From assembly GCF_025061645.1 (NCBI RefSeq), contig NZ_JANYMP010000028.1, forward strand, positions 1 through 64,000: a stretch of 64,000 bases of DNA. Reading direction: 5' to 3'. The stretch comes from Umezawaea endophytica (GTDB taxonomy: Bacteria > Actinomycetota > Actinomycetes > Mycobacteriales > Pseudonocardiaceae). This document shows, piece after piece, positions 1 to 8,183 of the stretch. How positions within the stretch are numbered: position 1 is the first letter of the stretch; each line of letters starts with the position of its first letter. The translations under genes and the position numbers were made by a program. The notes under the pieces were generated by a model. The model ran no database searches, was not told the DNA's origin, and saw nothing but the letters and a program-made list of their open reading frames with translations.

Positions 1-137
1 GGCCACGGTTGCGTAGGGCGCGCTGGGTTTGCAGTGGGTCGGCTGTTACTGCTGCTTGTGGCGGGTCGGCTGTTCCGCTGTTTGCGGTGGGTCGGCTGTT
101 GCTGCTGTTTGTGGCGCTGGTCCGGCGTGTTGCTGTT
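1..137. repeat. G/T-rich imperfect tandem repeats
   Basis: No gene is seen here. The + strand is strikingly G+T rich and carries three imperfect copies of the motif GGGTCGGCTGTT, at about 35-46, 64-75 and 91-102, spaced 27 to 29 bases apart and separated by CTGCTG-like runs. It lies just past the 3' end of the DUF4229 gene. It may be decayed intergenic sequence; no terminator hairpin is obvious. Confidence 0.5.
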
Positions 138-395
138 TTAAGCCGTTTCGCCTCTTAGTTGGGCGCGTAGGCGGTCGCGTTCTGCTTTTCGCGCTTCGCC
201 GCGTTCGTTTAGGCCTGCTGCTACGCGTGCTCTCATGCCGCGGAACAGGAATAGTGACAGTGGTAGGGCTACGACCACGCCTACTGCCATGGCTACCAGC
301 AGTGGGACGTTGACCAGCATGAGCAGTGCCATGACTGCCGCGACCATGCCCAGTCGCGCCAGCACGTACAGCGTCACATCTCTACCCAGGTGCAC
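138..395 (-). CDS. DUF4229 family small membrane protein
   Basis: 85-residue protein with two hydrophobic segments at about residues 8-28 and 30-52 followed by a charged, Arg/Glu-rich cytoplasmic tail (RGMRARVAAGLNERGEARKAERD). This layout matches the actinobacterial DUF4229 family, small integral membrane proteins of unknown function often found near the cytochrome c maturation and menaquinone genes, as here. It is followed 11 bases upstream by the Lrp-type regulator on the same strand, so the two may be co-transcribed. Function is unknown; the family call is from overall layout and length. Confidence 0.75.
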   Translation of the reverse strand: MHLGRDVTLYVLARLGMVAAVMALLMLVNVPLLVAMAVGVVVALPLSLFLFRGMRARVAAGLNERGEARKAERDRLRAQLRGETA

Positions 396-406
396 GGTTC
401 CCCAGG

Positions 407-883
407 TTACGCGCTTGGGTCTCCTGGTTCGAACGCCGCGTCCGAGGTGTTGGGGCGGCCCTCGAAGCGGGTGGAGAGGACCACGGTGGTTCTGGTCCTC
501 GCTACGCCCGCGATGCGGCGTAGGCGGCCCAGGGCGCGTTCCAGGTCGTCTACGGTGGCTACGCGGACCTTCACTATGAACGACTCGTCGCCCGCTACGC
601 GGTAGCAGGATTCGACCTCGATCAGTCCGGCCAGCTCCAGGGCGACGTCGTCGTCGTCCGCGGTGTCTGTTGGGTGGATGCCCACCAAGGCCGTTACGCC
701 CAGGCCTACGGCGCTGGGGTCGACCACGGCGTGGTAGCCGACGATGACGCCGGTGGCTTCCAGCTTGCCGACTCGCTCGTGCACGGCCGACGCGGAGAGG
801 CCTACCTTGCGGCCCAGGTCGGCGTACGTCGCCCGGCCGTTCTCGCGCAGGGCGGCGATGATTTGTCGATCAAGAGCGTCCAC
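407..883 (-). CDS. Lrp/AsnC family transcriptional regulator
   Basis: 158 residues, the usual length of the feast/famine regulators. The N-terminus is the typical winged helix-turn-helix beginning MDALDRQIIAALRENGR, with ADLGRKVGLSASAVHERVGKLE as the recognition region, and the C-terminus is an AsnC/RAM ligand-binding domain (ALVGIHPT, CYRVAGDESFIVKVRV). Members bind an amino acid or small ligand and form octamers on DNA. It is divergent from bldC across about 145 bases, which is where its own operator would be expected. Ligand and targets cannot be told from sequence. The DUF4229 gene follows on the same strand. Confidence 0.9.
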   Translation of the reverse strand: MDALDRQIIAALRENGRATYADLGRKVGLSASAVHERVGKLEATGVIVGYHAVVDPSAVGLGVTALVGIHPTDTADDDDVALELAGLIEVESCYRVAGDESFIVKVRVATVDDLERALGRLRRIAGVARTRTTVVLSTRFEGRPNTSDAAFEPGDPSA

Positions 884-1027
884 TGGACCAGGGTAGGCCC
901 TACCTGCGTGATGTCCGAACCGCGAACTTCGTCCCTTACTCCCTCTTTACCATCACCCAAGTGTTCGAGTACCTGACGGGTGAGATGCCACGATGCGGGC
1001 GGTAAGTCTGATCTGAGGAGGACGATC

Positions 1028-1258
1028 GTGACCGCGTCCATGCAGGTAAGTCGTCAAAGCGGGCCGGAACGGCTGCTCACGCCGGGTGAAGTGGCCAACC
1101 TGTTCCGCGTCGACCCCAAAACGGTGACCCGCTGGGCCACCGCGGGCCGGATCGGGTCGATCCGCACGCCCGGTGGCCACCGGCGGTTCCGGGAGTCCGA
1201 GGTCCAGGCGTTGCTGTCCGAGCTCACCACCGAGGCCACCGAACCGGTGCGCCACTGA
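1028..1258 (+). CDS. bldC: BldC-like MerR-type DNA-binding regulator
   Basis: 76 residues, one MerR-type winged HTH and little else: LLTPGEVANLFRVDPKTVTRWA, then a GGHRRFRESEVQALL wing. The RVDPKTVTRWA and GGHRR signatures are those of BldC, the small Streptomyces regulator that binds DNA as asymmetric head-to-tail oligomers and controls entry into development. GTG at 1028 was chosen because GAGGAGGA lies 5 bases upstream; the in-frame ATG at 1040 has no ribosome site and an ATG at 980 adds unrelated residues. A small membrane protein gene follows 58 bases downstream. Confidence 0.9.
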   Translation: MTASMQVSRQSGPERLLTPGEVANLFRVDPKTVTRWATAGRIGSIRTPGGHRRFRESEVQALLSELTTEATEPVRH

Positions 1259-1316
1259 ACGCGTCCCGTACGTACTCCTAGTCACGAGTAATGTCGTGGC
1301 AAAGGAGGTGGCGACC

Positions 1317-1502
1317 ATGCTGTACGTGCTCGCGGCGATCGGTGCGCTCACCGTGTTCATGCTGCTCTGGAAGGCGTTCGGGCCCGGTCGGCTCGAAACC
1401 GCTCCTCGTGGTCGGGTCATCGCGCCCGATGACGACCCGGACTTCCTCCGGAAGCTCGGTGAGCAGACGAAACGCCGCCCTGAAGAGGGCAAAGACTCCT
1501 GA
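1317..1502 (+). CDS. Small single-pass membrane protein, unknown function
   Basis: 61 residues. One hydrophobic helix at residues 2-18 (LYVLAAIGALTVFMLLW) is followed by a charged tail rich in Asp, Arg and Lys. The ATG at 1317 is preceded by a near-perfect AAAGGAGGT ribosome site, strong support that this short frame is translated. It follows bldC and ends directly before a strong terminator. I do not recognise a family. Confidence 0.75.
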   Translation: MLYVLAAIGALTVFMLLWKAFGPGRLETAPRGRVIAPDDDPDFLRKLGEQTKRRPEEGKDS

Positions 1503-1504
1503 GA

Positions 1505-1548
1505 CGAGTGCGGGCCCCCGACGGGAAGTCGTCGGGGGCCCGCACTCG
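1505..1548. terminator. Bidirectional terminator, 19-bp stem
   Basis: A perfect 19-bp GC-rich stem (1505-1523 with 1530-1548) around a 6-base loop. It sits between the convergent ends of the small membrane protein gene (1502) and the MinD-like gene (1563), so it can serve both strands. There is no long T-run, as is usual in high-GC actinobacteria. Confidence 0.9.
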
Positions 1549-1562
1549 TACTGGAATTCCTG

Positions 1563-2990
1563 CTAGCTGGGGAAGTCGTCCGCCACGGTGGCGGCGAGCT
1601 CCAGCAGCGCGAGTCGGGTGGCCGGCTCCAGTTTGTCGAGCTCGATTTCAGCACCCTCTTCGAGGTGCGGGTCGAACGGGATCATCACGACGGACCGGCA
1701 GCGGGACGCGAAGTGGGCCGCCAAGCGGTCCAGGTCGACCTTGCCCGAGCCCGGTCGGACCGAGTTGATGACCGCGATCGACCTGGCCACGAGGTCGCGG
1801 TAGCCGTGCGCGTCCAGCCAGTCGAGGGTGGCCGCCGAGGTCTGGGCGCCGTCGACCGAGCCGGACGAGACGAGGACCAGCGAGTCGGCCTGGTCGAGCA
1901 CGCCCTTCATCGCCGAGTGCATGAGGCCGGTGCCGCAGTCGGTGAGCAGGATGTTGTAGAAGTGCTCCAGCAGCGCGACCGTGCGCAGGTAGTCCTGGTC
2001 GCTGAACGCCTCGGACACGGCCGGGTCCTGCTCGCTGGCGAGGACCTCCAGCCTGCTCGGGCTCTGCGACGTGTAGGCGCGGACGTCGCTGTACTTGGTG
2101 ATCCTCGCCACATCGCGCAGCAGGTGCCGCACGGTCGCGGTGGTCTCCCTCGGCACCTTGAGCGCGAGTGTGCCCCGGTCCGGGTTGGCGTCGACCGCGA
2201 TGACCCGGTCGCCGCGCAGCGACGAGAACGTCGAGCCGAGCGACGCGGTGGTCGTGGTCTTGCCGACGCCGCCCTTGAGGCTGAGCATCGCGATCTTGTA
2301 GCACCCGCGCAGCGGCTGGTTGATCCGCGTGATCAGCTCACGGCGCTTGATGTCCGCCGGGCTCTCGCCCAGGTTGACCAGGCCGCCGCTCATCGAGTGC
2401 ACCGCCTTGCGCCAGCCGGACTGCGGTGGGCGCTTCTCCTGCTTGATGAGGCGCTGCGACGACATGTCGTGCGCGGACATCCGCTGGTTCTGCTGCTGCG
2501 GTGGCTGCTGCTGCGGCAGCGACTGGGGGAAGTTGTTCGGGAACGCGCCCTGGCCCTGGTACTGCTGCTGGGACGGGTCCACGTAGTGCGCGCCGGACTG
2601 GCCGCCGCCCACCTGGTACGGGCCCGAGGGGCCGCCGCCGACGGGGTAACGGCCGGACTGGCCGCCCTGCTGGACGGGGTGCTGGCCGGACGGGCCACCG
2701 CCGACGGAGTGCTGCCCGGAGGGGCCGCCGCCGACGGAGTGCTGGCCCGACGGACCGCCGCCGACCTGGTACGCGCCGGACGAGCCGCCACCCACCTGGT
2801 ACGCGCCGGACTGGCCGCCGCCGACGGTGTGCTGACCCGAGGAGCCACCACCCACCTGCTGGGCCGGGTCGACGGGGTGTTGGCCCGACTGCGTCGGGTT
2901 GGTTTGGTTCATGTGGCCCTCCGCGCCCGTGGGCTGCGGCTGCCATGACACGTTGTGCCGCGGCTCAGGCTCCTCGTAGCGACCAGTCAC
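1563..2990 (-). CDS. MinD/ParA-like P-loop ATPase with repeat-rich N-terminus
   Basis: About 475 residues. The C-terminal half is a deviant Walker ATPase: LKGGVGKTTTTASLG (Walker A with the signature lysine), VIAVDANPD, and LLTDCGTG. The N-terminal 150 or so residues are low complexity, with about eight copies of a VGGG-x-SG-x-(H/Y)-x unit followed by a Q/P-rich linker. In Mycobacterium the homologous position (Rv0530, from memory) also holds such a protein upstream of ccs genes. GTG at 2990 has GGGGAGGA upstream and third-position GC stays high from there; an alternative ATG at 2912 also has a GGAGGG site. Cargo is unknown; a role in membrane-linked positioning or secretion is inference. Confidence 0.8.
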   Translation of the reverse strand: MTGRYEEPEPRHNVSWQPQPTGAEGHMNQTNPTQSGQHPVDPAQQVGGGSSGQHTVGGGQSGAYQVGGGSSGAYQVGGGPSGQHSVGGGPSGQHSVGGGPSGQHPVQQGGQSGRYPVGGGPSGPYQVGGGQSGAHYVDPSQQQYQGQGAFPNNFPQSLPQQQPPQQQNQRMSAHDMSSQRLIKQEKRPPQSGWRKAVHSMSGGLVNLGESPADIKRRELITRINQPLRGCYKIAMLSLKGGVGKTTTTASLGSTFSSLRGDRVIAVDANPDRGTLALKVPRETTATVRHLLRDVARITKYSDVRAYTSQSPSRLEVLASEQDPAVSEAFSDQDYLRTVALLEHFYNILLTDCGTGLMHSAMKGVLDQADSLVLVSSGSVDGAQTSAATLDWLDAHGYRDLVARSIAVINSVRPGSGKVDLDRLAAHFASRCRSVVMIPFDPHLEEGAEIELDKLEPATRLALLELAATVADDFPS

Positions 2991-3111
2991 CGCTGGGGTC
3001 CTCCCCTGAGCAAGCGGATCGAGACCTCCCCGACCCCCACTTGGGACGGTAGTCGGCGACAACAGGTTCCACTAACGGGGGTGGGCATCCCACCTGGGGT
3101 GATGCCGGGGG

Positions 3112-4074
3112 TCAGCCGACTCCCGCATAGGAATGCAACCCGGTCGTCACCAAGTTGATGAAGAAGAGGTTGAACACGGTCAGCAAGAACCCGACGGTGT
3201 TGATCCACGCGGCGTTCGCGCCGCGCCACCCGGCGGTCGCGCGGGCGTGCAGGTAGGCCGCGTAGACGACCCACGACACGAACGCGACGGTCTCCTTGGG
3301 GTCCCAGCCCCAGAAGCGGCCCCAGGCGGCCTCGGCCCAGATGGCGCCGAACATGATGCCGATGGTGAACAGCGGGAACGCCAGCACGGTGCTGCGGTAC
3401 GCGAGCCGGTCCAGGGTGTCGGCCGACGGCAGCCTGCCCGCGAACTTCGCGAACTTCTCCGGCTTGCGGTCGTTGGCCGCCTTCACCAGGTAGAGCAGGC
3501 TCGCGACGCCGGGGACCAGCAGCATGCCGGTGGAGATCGAGATGACCGAGACGTGGATGACCAGCCAGTACGACTGGAGCGCGGGCTGGACGGGCGCGGC
3601 GGGCGCGTAGAGCGCGGTGCCGCCGAGGAACATCAGGATCACGACCGGGACCAGCACGAACCCGCCGAGCCTGCGGATCGGGAACGACCGCATCAGCACG
3701 ACGAAGGTCACCACGGCCGCCAACGTCAGCAGCGCGCCGTACTCGTACATGTTGCCCCACGGGGCGCGGCCGGTCGCGACCCCGCGCAGGACCAGCGCGG
3801 CCACGTGGAACAGGACGCCCAGCAGCGTCAGCGCCACGGCCATGCGGCCGAACCGCTCGGCCCGCGACCGCTCCGGCTTGGTCGGCACGACCAGGCCGGG
3901 CTTCCACTGGTCGCCGGTGCCGCCCGCGACGACGAGGTCGCGTTCCTTGGCCTTGACCGGGGCACGGCCGAAGGCCTGCTCGTAGACGTAGAGGAACGTC
4001 GCGAGGAGGTAGACGCCGACCGCGCTGTTGTACATCCAGTCGCTGTAGGTCGCCAGAGTCGCGTTGACCGGCAT
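3112..4074 (-). CDS. ccsB: Cytochrome c biogenesis protein CcsB (CcsA-type haem handler)
   Basis: 320-residue polytopic membrane protein of System II cytochrome c maturation, which carries haem across the membrane and, with ResB, attaches it to apocytochrome c CXXCH motifs. The tryptophan-rich haem-binding motif is visible as IWAEAAWGRFWGWDPKET near residue 250, followed by conserved histidine-containing loops (YAAYLHARAT). The ATG at 4074 overlaps the resB stop as TGATG, so the two are translationally coupled. The TGA at 3114-3112 ends a protein finishing HSYAGVG. Confidence 0.95.
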   Translation of the reverse strand: MPVNATLATYSDWMYNSAVGVYLLATFLYVYEQAFGRAPVKAKERDLVVAGGTGDQWKPGLVVPTKPERSRAERFGRMAVALTLLGVLFHVAALVLRGVATGRAPWGNMYEYGALLTLAAVVTFVVLMRSFPIRRLGGFVLVPVVILMFLGGTALYAPAAPVQPALQSYWLVIHVSVISISTGMLLVPGVASLLYLVKAANDRKPEKFAKFAGRLPSADTLDRLAYRSTVLAFPLFTIGIMFGAIWAEAAWGRFWGWDPKETVAFVSWVVYAAYLHARATAGWRGANAAWINTVGFLLTVFNLFFINLVTTGLHSYAGVG

Positions 4075-5624
4075 CAGCTCTCCTTGTCCTGCTCGGCCGA
4101 GAGGAGGTCGCGGGACAACCCGGTGAACTCCCCGCCGTAGCCCGCCTGGTCGGTGCGGGCGAGCCCACCGACCTCGATGAAAGTACGCCCGTCCTGCTGA
4201 GGGACCGCCCGCACCCAGACGCGGCGGCGGCGGATCGCGAGCGAGACGCCCAGACCGGCCACCATCAGCATCGAGAACACCAGCACGTAGACCTGCGCCG
4301 GGTCGTGGGAGACCTGGAGCGACACCCAGTCGGTCACGCCGTCGAAGCGGATCACCGTGCCGTCGTCGAGCTTGATCTCCTGCCCCACCTCGAGGTTCTG
4401 CCGCGCGACCTTCGCCAGCCGCCCCTTGTCCACCATGGACTGGTCGATCGAGAAGATCGACTGGCCGCGGCCGGAGTCGGTGCCGAGGTCGCCGCGGAAC
4501 ACGTCGACAGCCACGGCGGGCTTGCGCGCCTCGGGGAAGTTGCTGCTCATCAGGGTGCCGTCGAACACCGCGCTCGGCGCCAGCAGGCCGGTGACGGCCA
4601 ACTGGTTCTTGCGGCGCTCCTCGGAGTCGGTGATCTGCGGCGGGTCGAACTTCGTCGCGCCCTCGGAGAGCAGCGTGATCGGGTCGACGGGCCGCCACTG
4701 CACCTCGGCGGACCTGGTGGCGCCGTTGGGGAACGTGACGGTGAACTTGGGGGTGTAGCCGTGGCCCAGCAGGTAGAGCCGGTCGCCCGCGGTGCGCAGC
4801 GGGTGGTTGACCTCCAGCGGGTACGGCTTCCAGGTGCCGGTGTCGAGGTCCTCGCCGGACTGGTAGTCGATGTTCGCCAGGAAGCTCTCCGCCTGCCCGT
4901 TGTGCAGGTAGGTGGCGTGGAAGTCGTTGACCCGCACGCAGAACGGCGTGAGCTGGGTGCCGTCGACCCTCAGGCCCGGCCGGAACGAGTCGAAGTTGAA
5001 GACGCCGGAGTTGCAGAACTGCTTGCCGGTCGCCTGGACGATGACCTGGCCCTCGTAGCCGAACATCTTGCCAAGCGCGAACGCCACGAGCAGACCCAGC
5101 AGCGCGAAGTGGAAGACCAGGTTGCCGGTCTCGCGCAGGTAGCCGCGTTCGGCGCTGATCGTGCGGGCGCCGTCCGCCTCCTCGCGCTCGACCGTGCGCC
5201 AGCCCTTGAGCCGGGCGCGGGCGGCGGTGATGACGTCGTCCACGGCCCGGTCGGTGTGCGCTTCGGCGTGGTGCGGCATCCGGGCGAGGTTGCGCGGCGT
5301 CAGCACCGGCTTGGCGCGCATCTGGCTGAAGTACTCCCACAGCCGCGGCAGCAGGCAGCCGACCAGCGACACGAACAGCAGCACGTAGATCGCGGAGAAC
5401 CAGAAGCTGCCGTAGACGGCGTAGAAGCCGCCCTTGTCCAGCAGTCGGCCCCACCAGCCGTTGTCGGTGATGAACTCGTCCACCTTCAGCGAGTTCAGCG
5501 ACCGCTGCGGCAGCAGCGCGCCGGGCAGCGCGCCCAGCGCGAGCAGGAACAGCAGCGTGAGGGCCGTGCGCATGGCCGTGAGACCGCGCCACGTGTTGCG
5601 CAGGAAGGCGAGTGCGTTCTTCAT
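4074..5624 (-). CDS. resB: Cytochrome c biogenesis protein ResB
   Basis: 516 residues, ResB family, partner of CcsB in the System II haem lyase. Three N-terminal membrane helices are visible (residues about 17-37, 75-95, 170-190), then a large periplasm-side domain, then a fourth helix near residue 450 (YVLVFSMLMVAGLGVSLAIRRRR). It begins immediately after the ccdA TAG and ends overlapping the ccsB start, so ccdA-resB-ccsB form one tightly packed operon. Confidence 0.95.
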   Translation of the reverse strand: MKNALAFLRNTWRGLTAMRTALTLLFLLALGALPGALLPQRSLNSLKVDEFITDNGWWGRLLDKGGFYAVYGSFWFSAIYVLLFVSLVGCLLPRLWEYFSQMRAKPVLTPRNLARMPHHAEAHTDRAVDDVITAARARLKGWRTVEREEADGARTISAERGYLRETGNLVFHFALLGLLVAFALGKMFGYEGQVIVQATGKQFCNSGVFNFDSFRPGLRVDGTQLTPFCVRVNDFHATYLHNGQAESFLANIDYQSGEDLDTGTWKPYPLEVNHPLRTAGDRLYLLGHGYTPKFTVTFPNGATRSAEVQWRPVDPITLLSEGATKFDPPQITDSEERRKNQLAVTGLLAPSAVFDGTLMSSNFPEARKPAVAVDVFRGDLGTDSGRGQSIFSIDQSMVDKGRLAKVARQNLEVGQEIKLDDGTVIRFDGVTDWVSLQVSHDPAQVYVLVFSMLMVAGLGVSLAIRRRRVWVRAVPQQDGRTFIEVGGLARTDQAGYGGEFTGLSRDLLSAEQDKES

Positions 5625-6404
5625 CTACAGCGGCAGCTTCAGGTCGTTGACCGCGGTGACGCGCAGCCAGCCGACGAAGTCGCCCCACAGGCCCGTGACG
5701 AGCGCGATGCCGACCATGATCAGCAGCACGCCGCCGAAGACCTGCACGCCGCGCACGTGGGTGCGCAGCCAGCCGGTGACGCGGACCGCCCAGCGGGCGC
5801 CGATGGCGATCAGCACGAACGGCAGGCCGAGGCCGAGGCAGTAGGCGAGCACGAGGACCGCGCCGCGGGCCGTGGACGAGCCGACCTCCGTGCCGCGGGC
5901 GAGCGCGAGTACGCCGGCGAGCGTCGGGCCGATGCACGGGGTCCAGCCGAGCGCGAAGACGCCGCCGAGCAGCGGGGCGCCGATGAGGCCCGCGCGCGGG
6001 CGCTTGTGCAGCCGGACGTCGCGCTGGAGCGCGGGGACGAGGCCGATGAACACCAGGCCCATCGCGATGGTGATGACGCCGCCGATGCGCTGGAGCATGT
6101 CCTCGTTGAGCCACAACGTGTCCACGAGCCCGAGTACGGCGAACGAGGTCAGCGAGAACACGACGGTGAAGCCGAGGACGAACAGCAGCGCGGCTCCGGT
6201 GACGCGCCAGCGGCCCGCCTTCGGCGACTCGCCGTCCTGCACGGCCGGGGCTTCGGCGCCGACCAGGCCCGCGAGGTAAGCGAGGTAGCCGGGAACGAGC
6301 GGCACGACGCACGGGGACGCGAACGAGATCGCGCCCGCCAGGAGTGCGACACCGGTGGCCAGCAGCAGCGGCCCCGAGGTGGCCAGCTCCGTCCAGTGGT
6401 TCAC
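5625..6404 (-). CDS. ccdA: Thiol-disulfide transporter CcdA
   Basis: About 259 residues with six hydrophobic segments. CcdA passes electrons from cytoplasmic thioredoxin to extracytoplasmic TlpA/ResA proteins to keep apocytochrome c cysteines reduced. The two redox cysteines are seen in FASPCVVPLVPGYLAYLAG and GWTPCIGPTLAGVLALA, in the expected first and fourth helices. GTG at 6404 gives the usual short N-terminus before the first helix; an upstream GTG at 6443 has no ribosome site. The TlpA-like partner is encoded 1.2 kb away on the same strand, beyond the M64 peptidase gene. Confidence 0.92.
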   Translation of the reverse strand: MNHWTELATSGPLLLATGVALLAGAISFASPCVVPLVPGYLAYLAGLVGAEAPAVQDGESPKAGRWRVTGAALLFVLGFTVVFSLTSFAVLGLVDTLWLNEDMLQRIGGVITIAMGLVFIGLVPALQRDVRLHKRPRAGLIGAPLLGGVFALGWTPCIGPTLAGVLALARGTEVGSSTARGAVLVLAYCLGLGLPFVLIAIGARWAVRVTGWLRTHVRGVQVFGGVLLIMVGIALVTGLWGDFVGWLRVTAVNDLKLPL

Positions 6405-6573
6405 GGGCTCCAGAGTAGGTACTGCCCCAGGTGGGGGCGGCACCGGAACCCATTAGCGGAGGCCCAGGTCACACCCATTCACCGTCACTTGGCATTACGA
6501 ACAGTAATCACAAATGGGAAATAGTTGTGAAAGCACCCTTGTGGGTGACAACTGGGGTACTTAACGTTCCTCC

Positions 6574-7563
6574 ATGCGCTCAACTCGGCTGATCTTGCCC
6601 GCGCTCACGATGGGTTTCGTGGTGGTCGCCGCCCCGCTGCCCCACAGCGCGGCACCCGCGGAGGCCGCGCCCGCCCCGGTCGCCTCCCAGATCGTCCGCG
6701 AGGTGTTCTCCCCCGACGGCACCATCGAGAAGGTCGTCGCGGCGAACCCCAAGACCCAGCGGACGAAGGCGAACCTGCGGGTCGCCGCGACCGTGGAGAC
6801 GGTGCAGCAGACCGGGTCCACCGACGCCCGGTTCGACCTGGTGTTCGTCGGCGACGGGTACACCTCCGGCGAGCTGGGCCTCTTCCACGACCACGTGCTG
6901 AGCAAGTGGGCCGAGCTGTCGGCGGTCGAGCCGTTCAAGTCGTACAAGGACTACTTCAACGTGTGGCAGGTCAACGCCGTGTCGATCGACTCGGGGGTGG
7001 ACGACAACCCCCAGGGCACCGACGAGAAGCGCACCGCGCTCGACATGGGCTTCTGGTGCAAGGGCACGACCCCGACCACCGAGCGGCTGCTGTGCTTGAA
7101 CGAGCAGGAGGCGTACAAGTACGCCGCGCTCGCGCCCGCGTACGACCAGGTCATCGCGCTGGGCAACACCACGAAGTACGGCGGCGCGGGCGGCGGTGTC
7201 GCGACCGCGGCGGGCGGCAACGCGAAGGCGGGCCAGATCGTGGTGCACGAGCTGGGCCACTCGATCGGCCACCTCGCCGACGAGTACTTCTCGCCGGGCA
7301 CCTACACCGGCGACGAGCCGACCGAGATCAACGCGTCCAAGCTCGCCGACGGCTCCAAGTGGGCGAGGTACCTCGGCCAGCCGACGCCGGACGGCGGGGT
7401 GGTCGGCGTGTTCGAGGGCTCGAAGTACTACGGCACCGGCCTCTACCGGCCGACCCAGAACTCGATCATGCGCACGCTGGGCAAGCAGTACAGCGTCATC
7501 GGCCGCGACGCGATGGTCGAGGCGTTCAAGGCGAAGATCCCGGAGCTCCAGGGCACCCCGTAG
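6574..7563 (+). CDS. Secreted M64-family (IgA peptidase-like) metallopeptidase
   Basis: 329 residues with an N-terminal signal peptide (cleavage probably after the AEAAPA region). The zinc motif is HELGHSIGHLADEY near residue 227, an extended HEXXHXXGHXXXE form as in M64 peptidases. Upstream of it the family's LVFVGDGYTSGEL motif is present at about residue 91. Such proteins are exported; substrates in soil actinobacteria are not known. No clear ribosome site precedes the ATG, so translation may be leaderless. It points opposite to all neighbours and lies between tlpA and ccdA, suggesting insertion into an ancestral operon. Confidence 0.85.
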   Translation: MRSTRLILPALTMGFVVVAAPLPHSAAPAEAAPAPVASQIVREVFSPDGTIEKVVAANPKTQRTKANLRVAATVETVQQTGSTDARFDLVFVGDGYTSGELGLFHDHVLSKWAELSAVEPFKSYKDYFNVWQVNAVSIDSGVDDNPQGTDEKRTALDMGFWCKGTTPTTERLLCLNEQEAYKYAALAPAYDQVIALGNTTKYGGAGGGVATAAGGNAKAGQIVVHELGHSIGHLADEYFSPGTYTGDEPTEINASKLADGSKWARYLGQPTPDGGVVGVFEGSKYYGTGLYRPTQNSIMRTLGKQYSVIGRDAMVEAFKAKIPELQGTP

Positions 7564-7570
7564 TCCTCGG

Positions 7571-7601
7571 CGCCTGACCGTCCACACCGGACGGTCAGGC
7601 G
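7571..7601. terminator. Bidirectional terminator, 13-bp stem
   Basis: Perfect 13-bp stem (7571-7583 with 7589-7601) and a 5-base loop, placed 8 bases after the M64 peptidase stop and 10 bases before the tlpA stop on the other strand. It can end both convergent transcripts. Confidence 0.88.
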
Positions 7602-7610
7602 GTCGGGCCG

Positions 7611-8183
7611 TCAGGCCTCGGCGAGCAGCTCCTCGACCACCGGCGTCAGGTCGGAGGCGAGGACGCCCTCCAGGAAGATCGCGGCGACGCGGTGCCGCTT
7701 GTCCAGGATGATCGTCGACGGCACCGCGTTCGGCGGGTAGCCCTTGAACGCGAGCAGCGTGCGCCCCGAGTCGTCGTAGATCGACGGGTACGTCAGCTTC
7801 CGGTCCACCGCGAAGTCCCGCGCGGGCTCCGGCGAGTGCTCCTTGACGTCGATGCCGAGCACCTGCACGCCTGCCGGACCGGACTCGTCCTGCACCTTCT
7901 GCAACTCGGGCGCCTCGGTGCGGCACGGCGGGCACCACGAACCCCAGATGTTGACCACGAGGACCTTCCCCGCGAAGTCCTCGATGCTGATCGTCTTGCC
8001 GTCCTCGAGCAGGCTCGGCCCGGACAGCCCCTTCACGACCTTGCGCTCGTCGCCGCTGTAGCGGATCCGCACCTGGCCGTCCGGGGCGACGAACTGGAAC
8101 TCCCCGCCCGTCGCGACCGCGTCCTTCCCCGTCGAGCACCCCGCGAGGACCAGGGCCGAAGCCAGCAGAGCCACCGCTTTCAC
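7611..8183 (-). CDS. TlpA/ResA-like thioredoxin lipoprotein
   Basis: 190 residues. An N-terminal lipoprotein signal ends in the lipobox LAGC near residue 16, so the protein is anchored outside the membrane. The redox centre is WGSWCPPCRTEAPEL, followed by the cis-proline region (NAVPSTIILD). It likely reduces apocytochrome c cysteines before haem attachment, fed by CcdA. GTG at 8183 overlaps the stop of the upstream phosphatase gene (GTGA), so it is coupled to it. Confidence 0.92.
   Translation of the reverse strand: MKAVALLASALVLAGCSTGKDAVATGGEFQFVAPDGQVRIRYSGDERKVVKGLSGPSLLEDGKTISIEDFAGKVLVVNIWGSWCPPCRTEAPELQKVQDESGPAGVQVLGIDVKEHSPEPARDFAVDRKLTYPSIYDDSGRTLLAFKGYPPNAVPSTIILDKRHRVAAIFLEGVLASDLTPVVEELLAEA

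Noticed and set aside
4305-6524. Long + strand open frame of 739 codons opposite resB/ccdA
   Set aside because: It is antisense to two clear membrane protein genes with correct motifs; composition is an Arg/Glu/Ala/Gln-rich shadow translation typical of high-GC DNA.
6525-6551. TTGTGA ... TGACAA upstream of the M64 gene as a Rex site
   Set aside because: The spacing is 15 bases rather than the 6 of a Rex operator, and the inner bases do not match.
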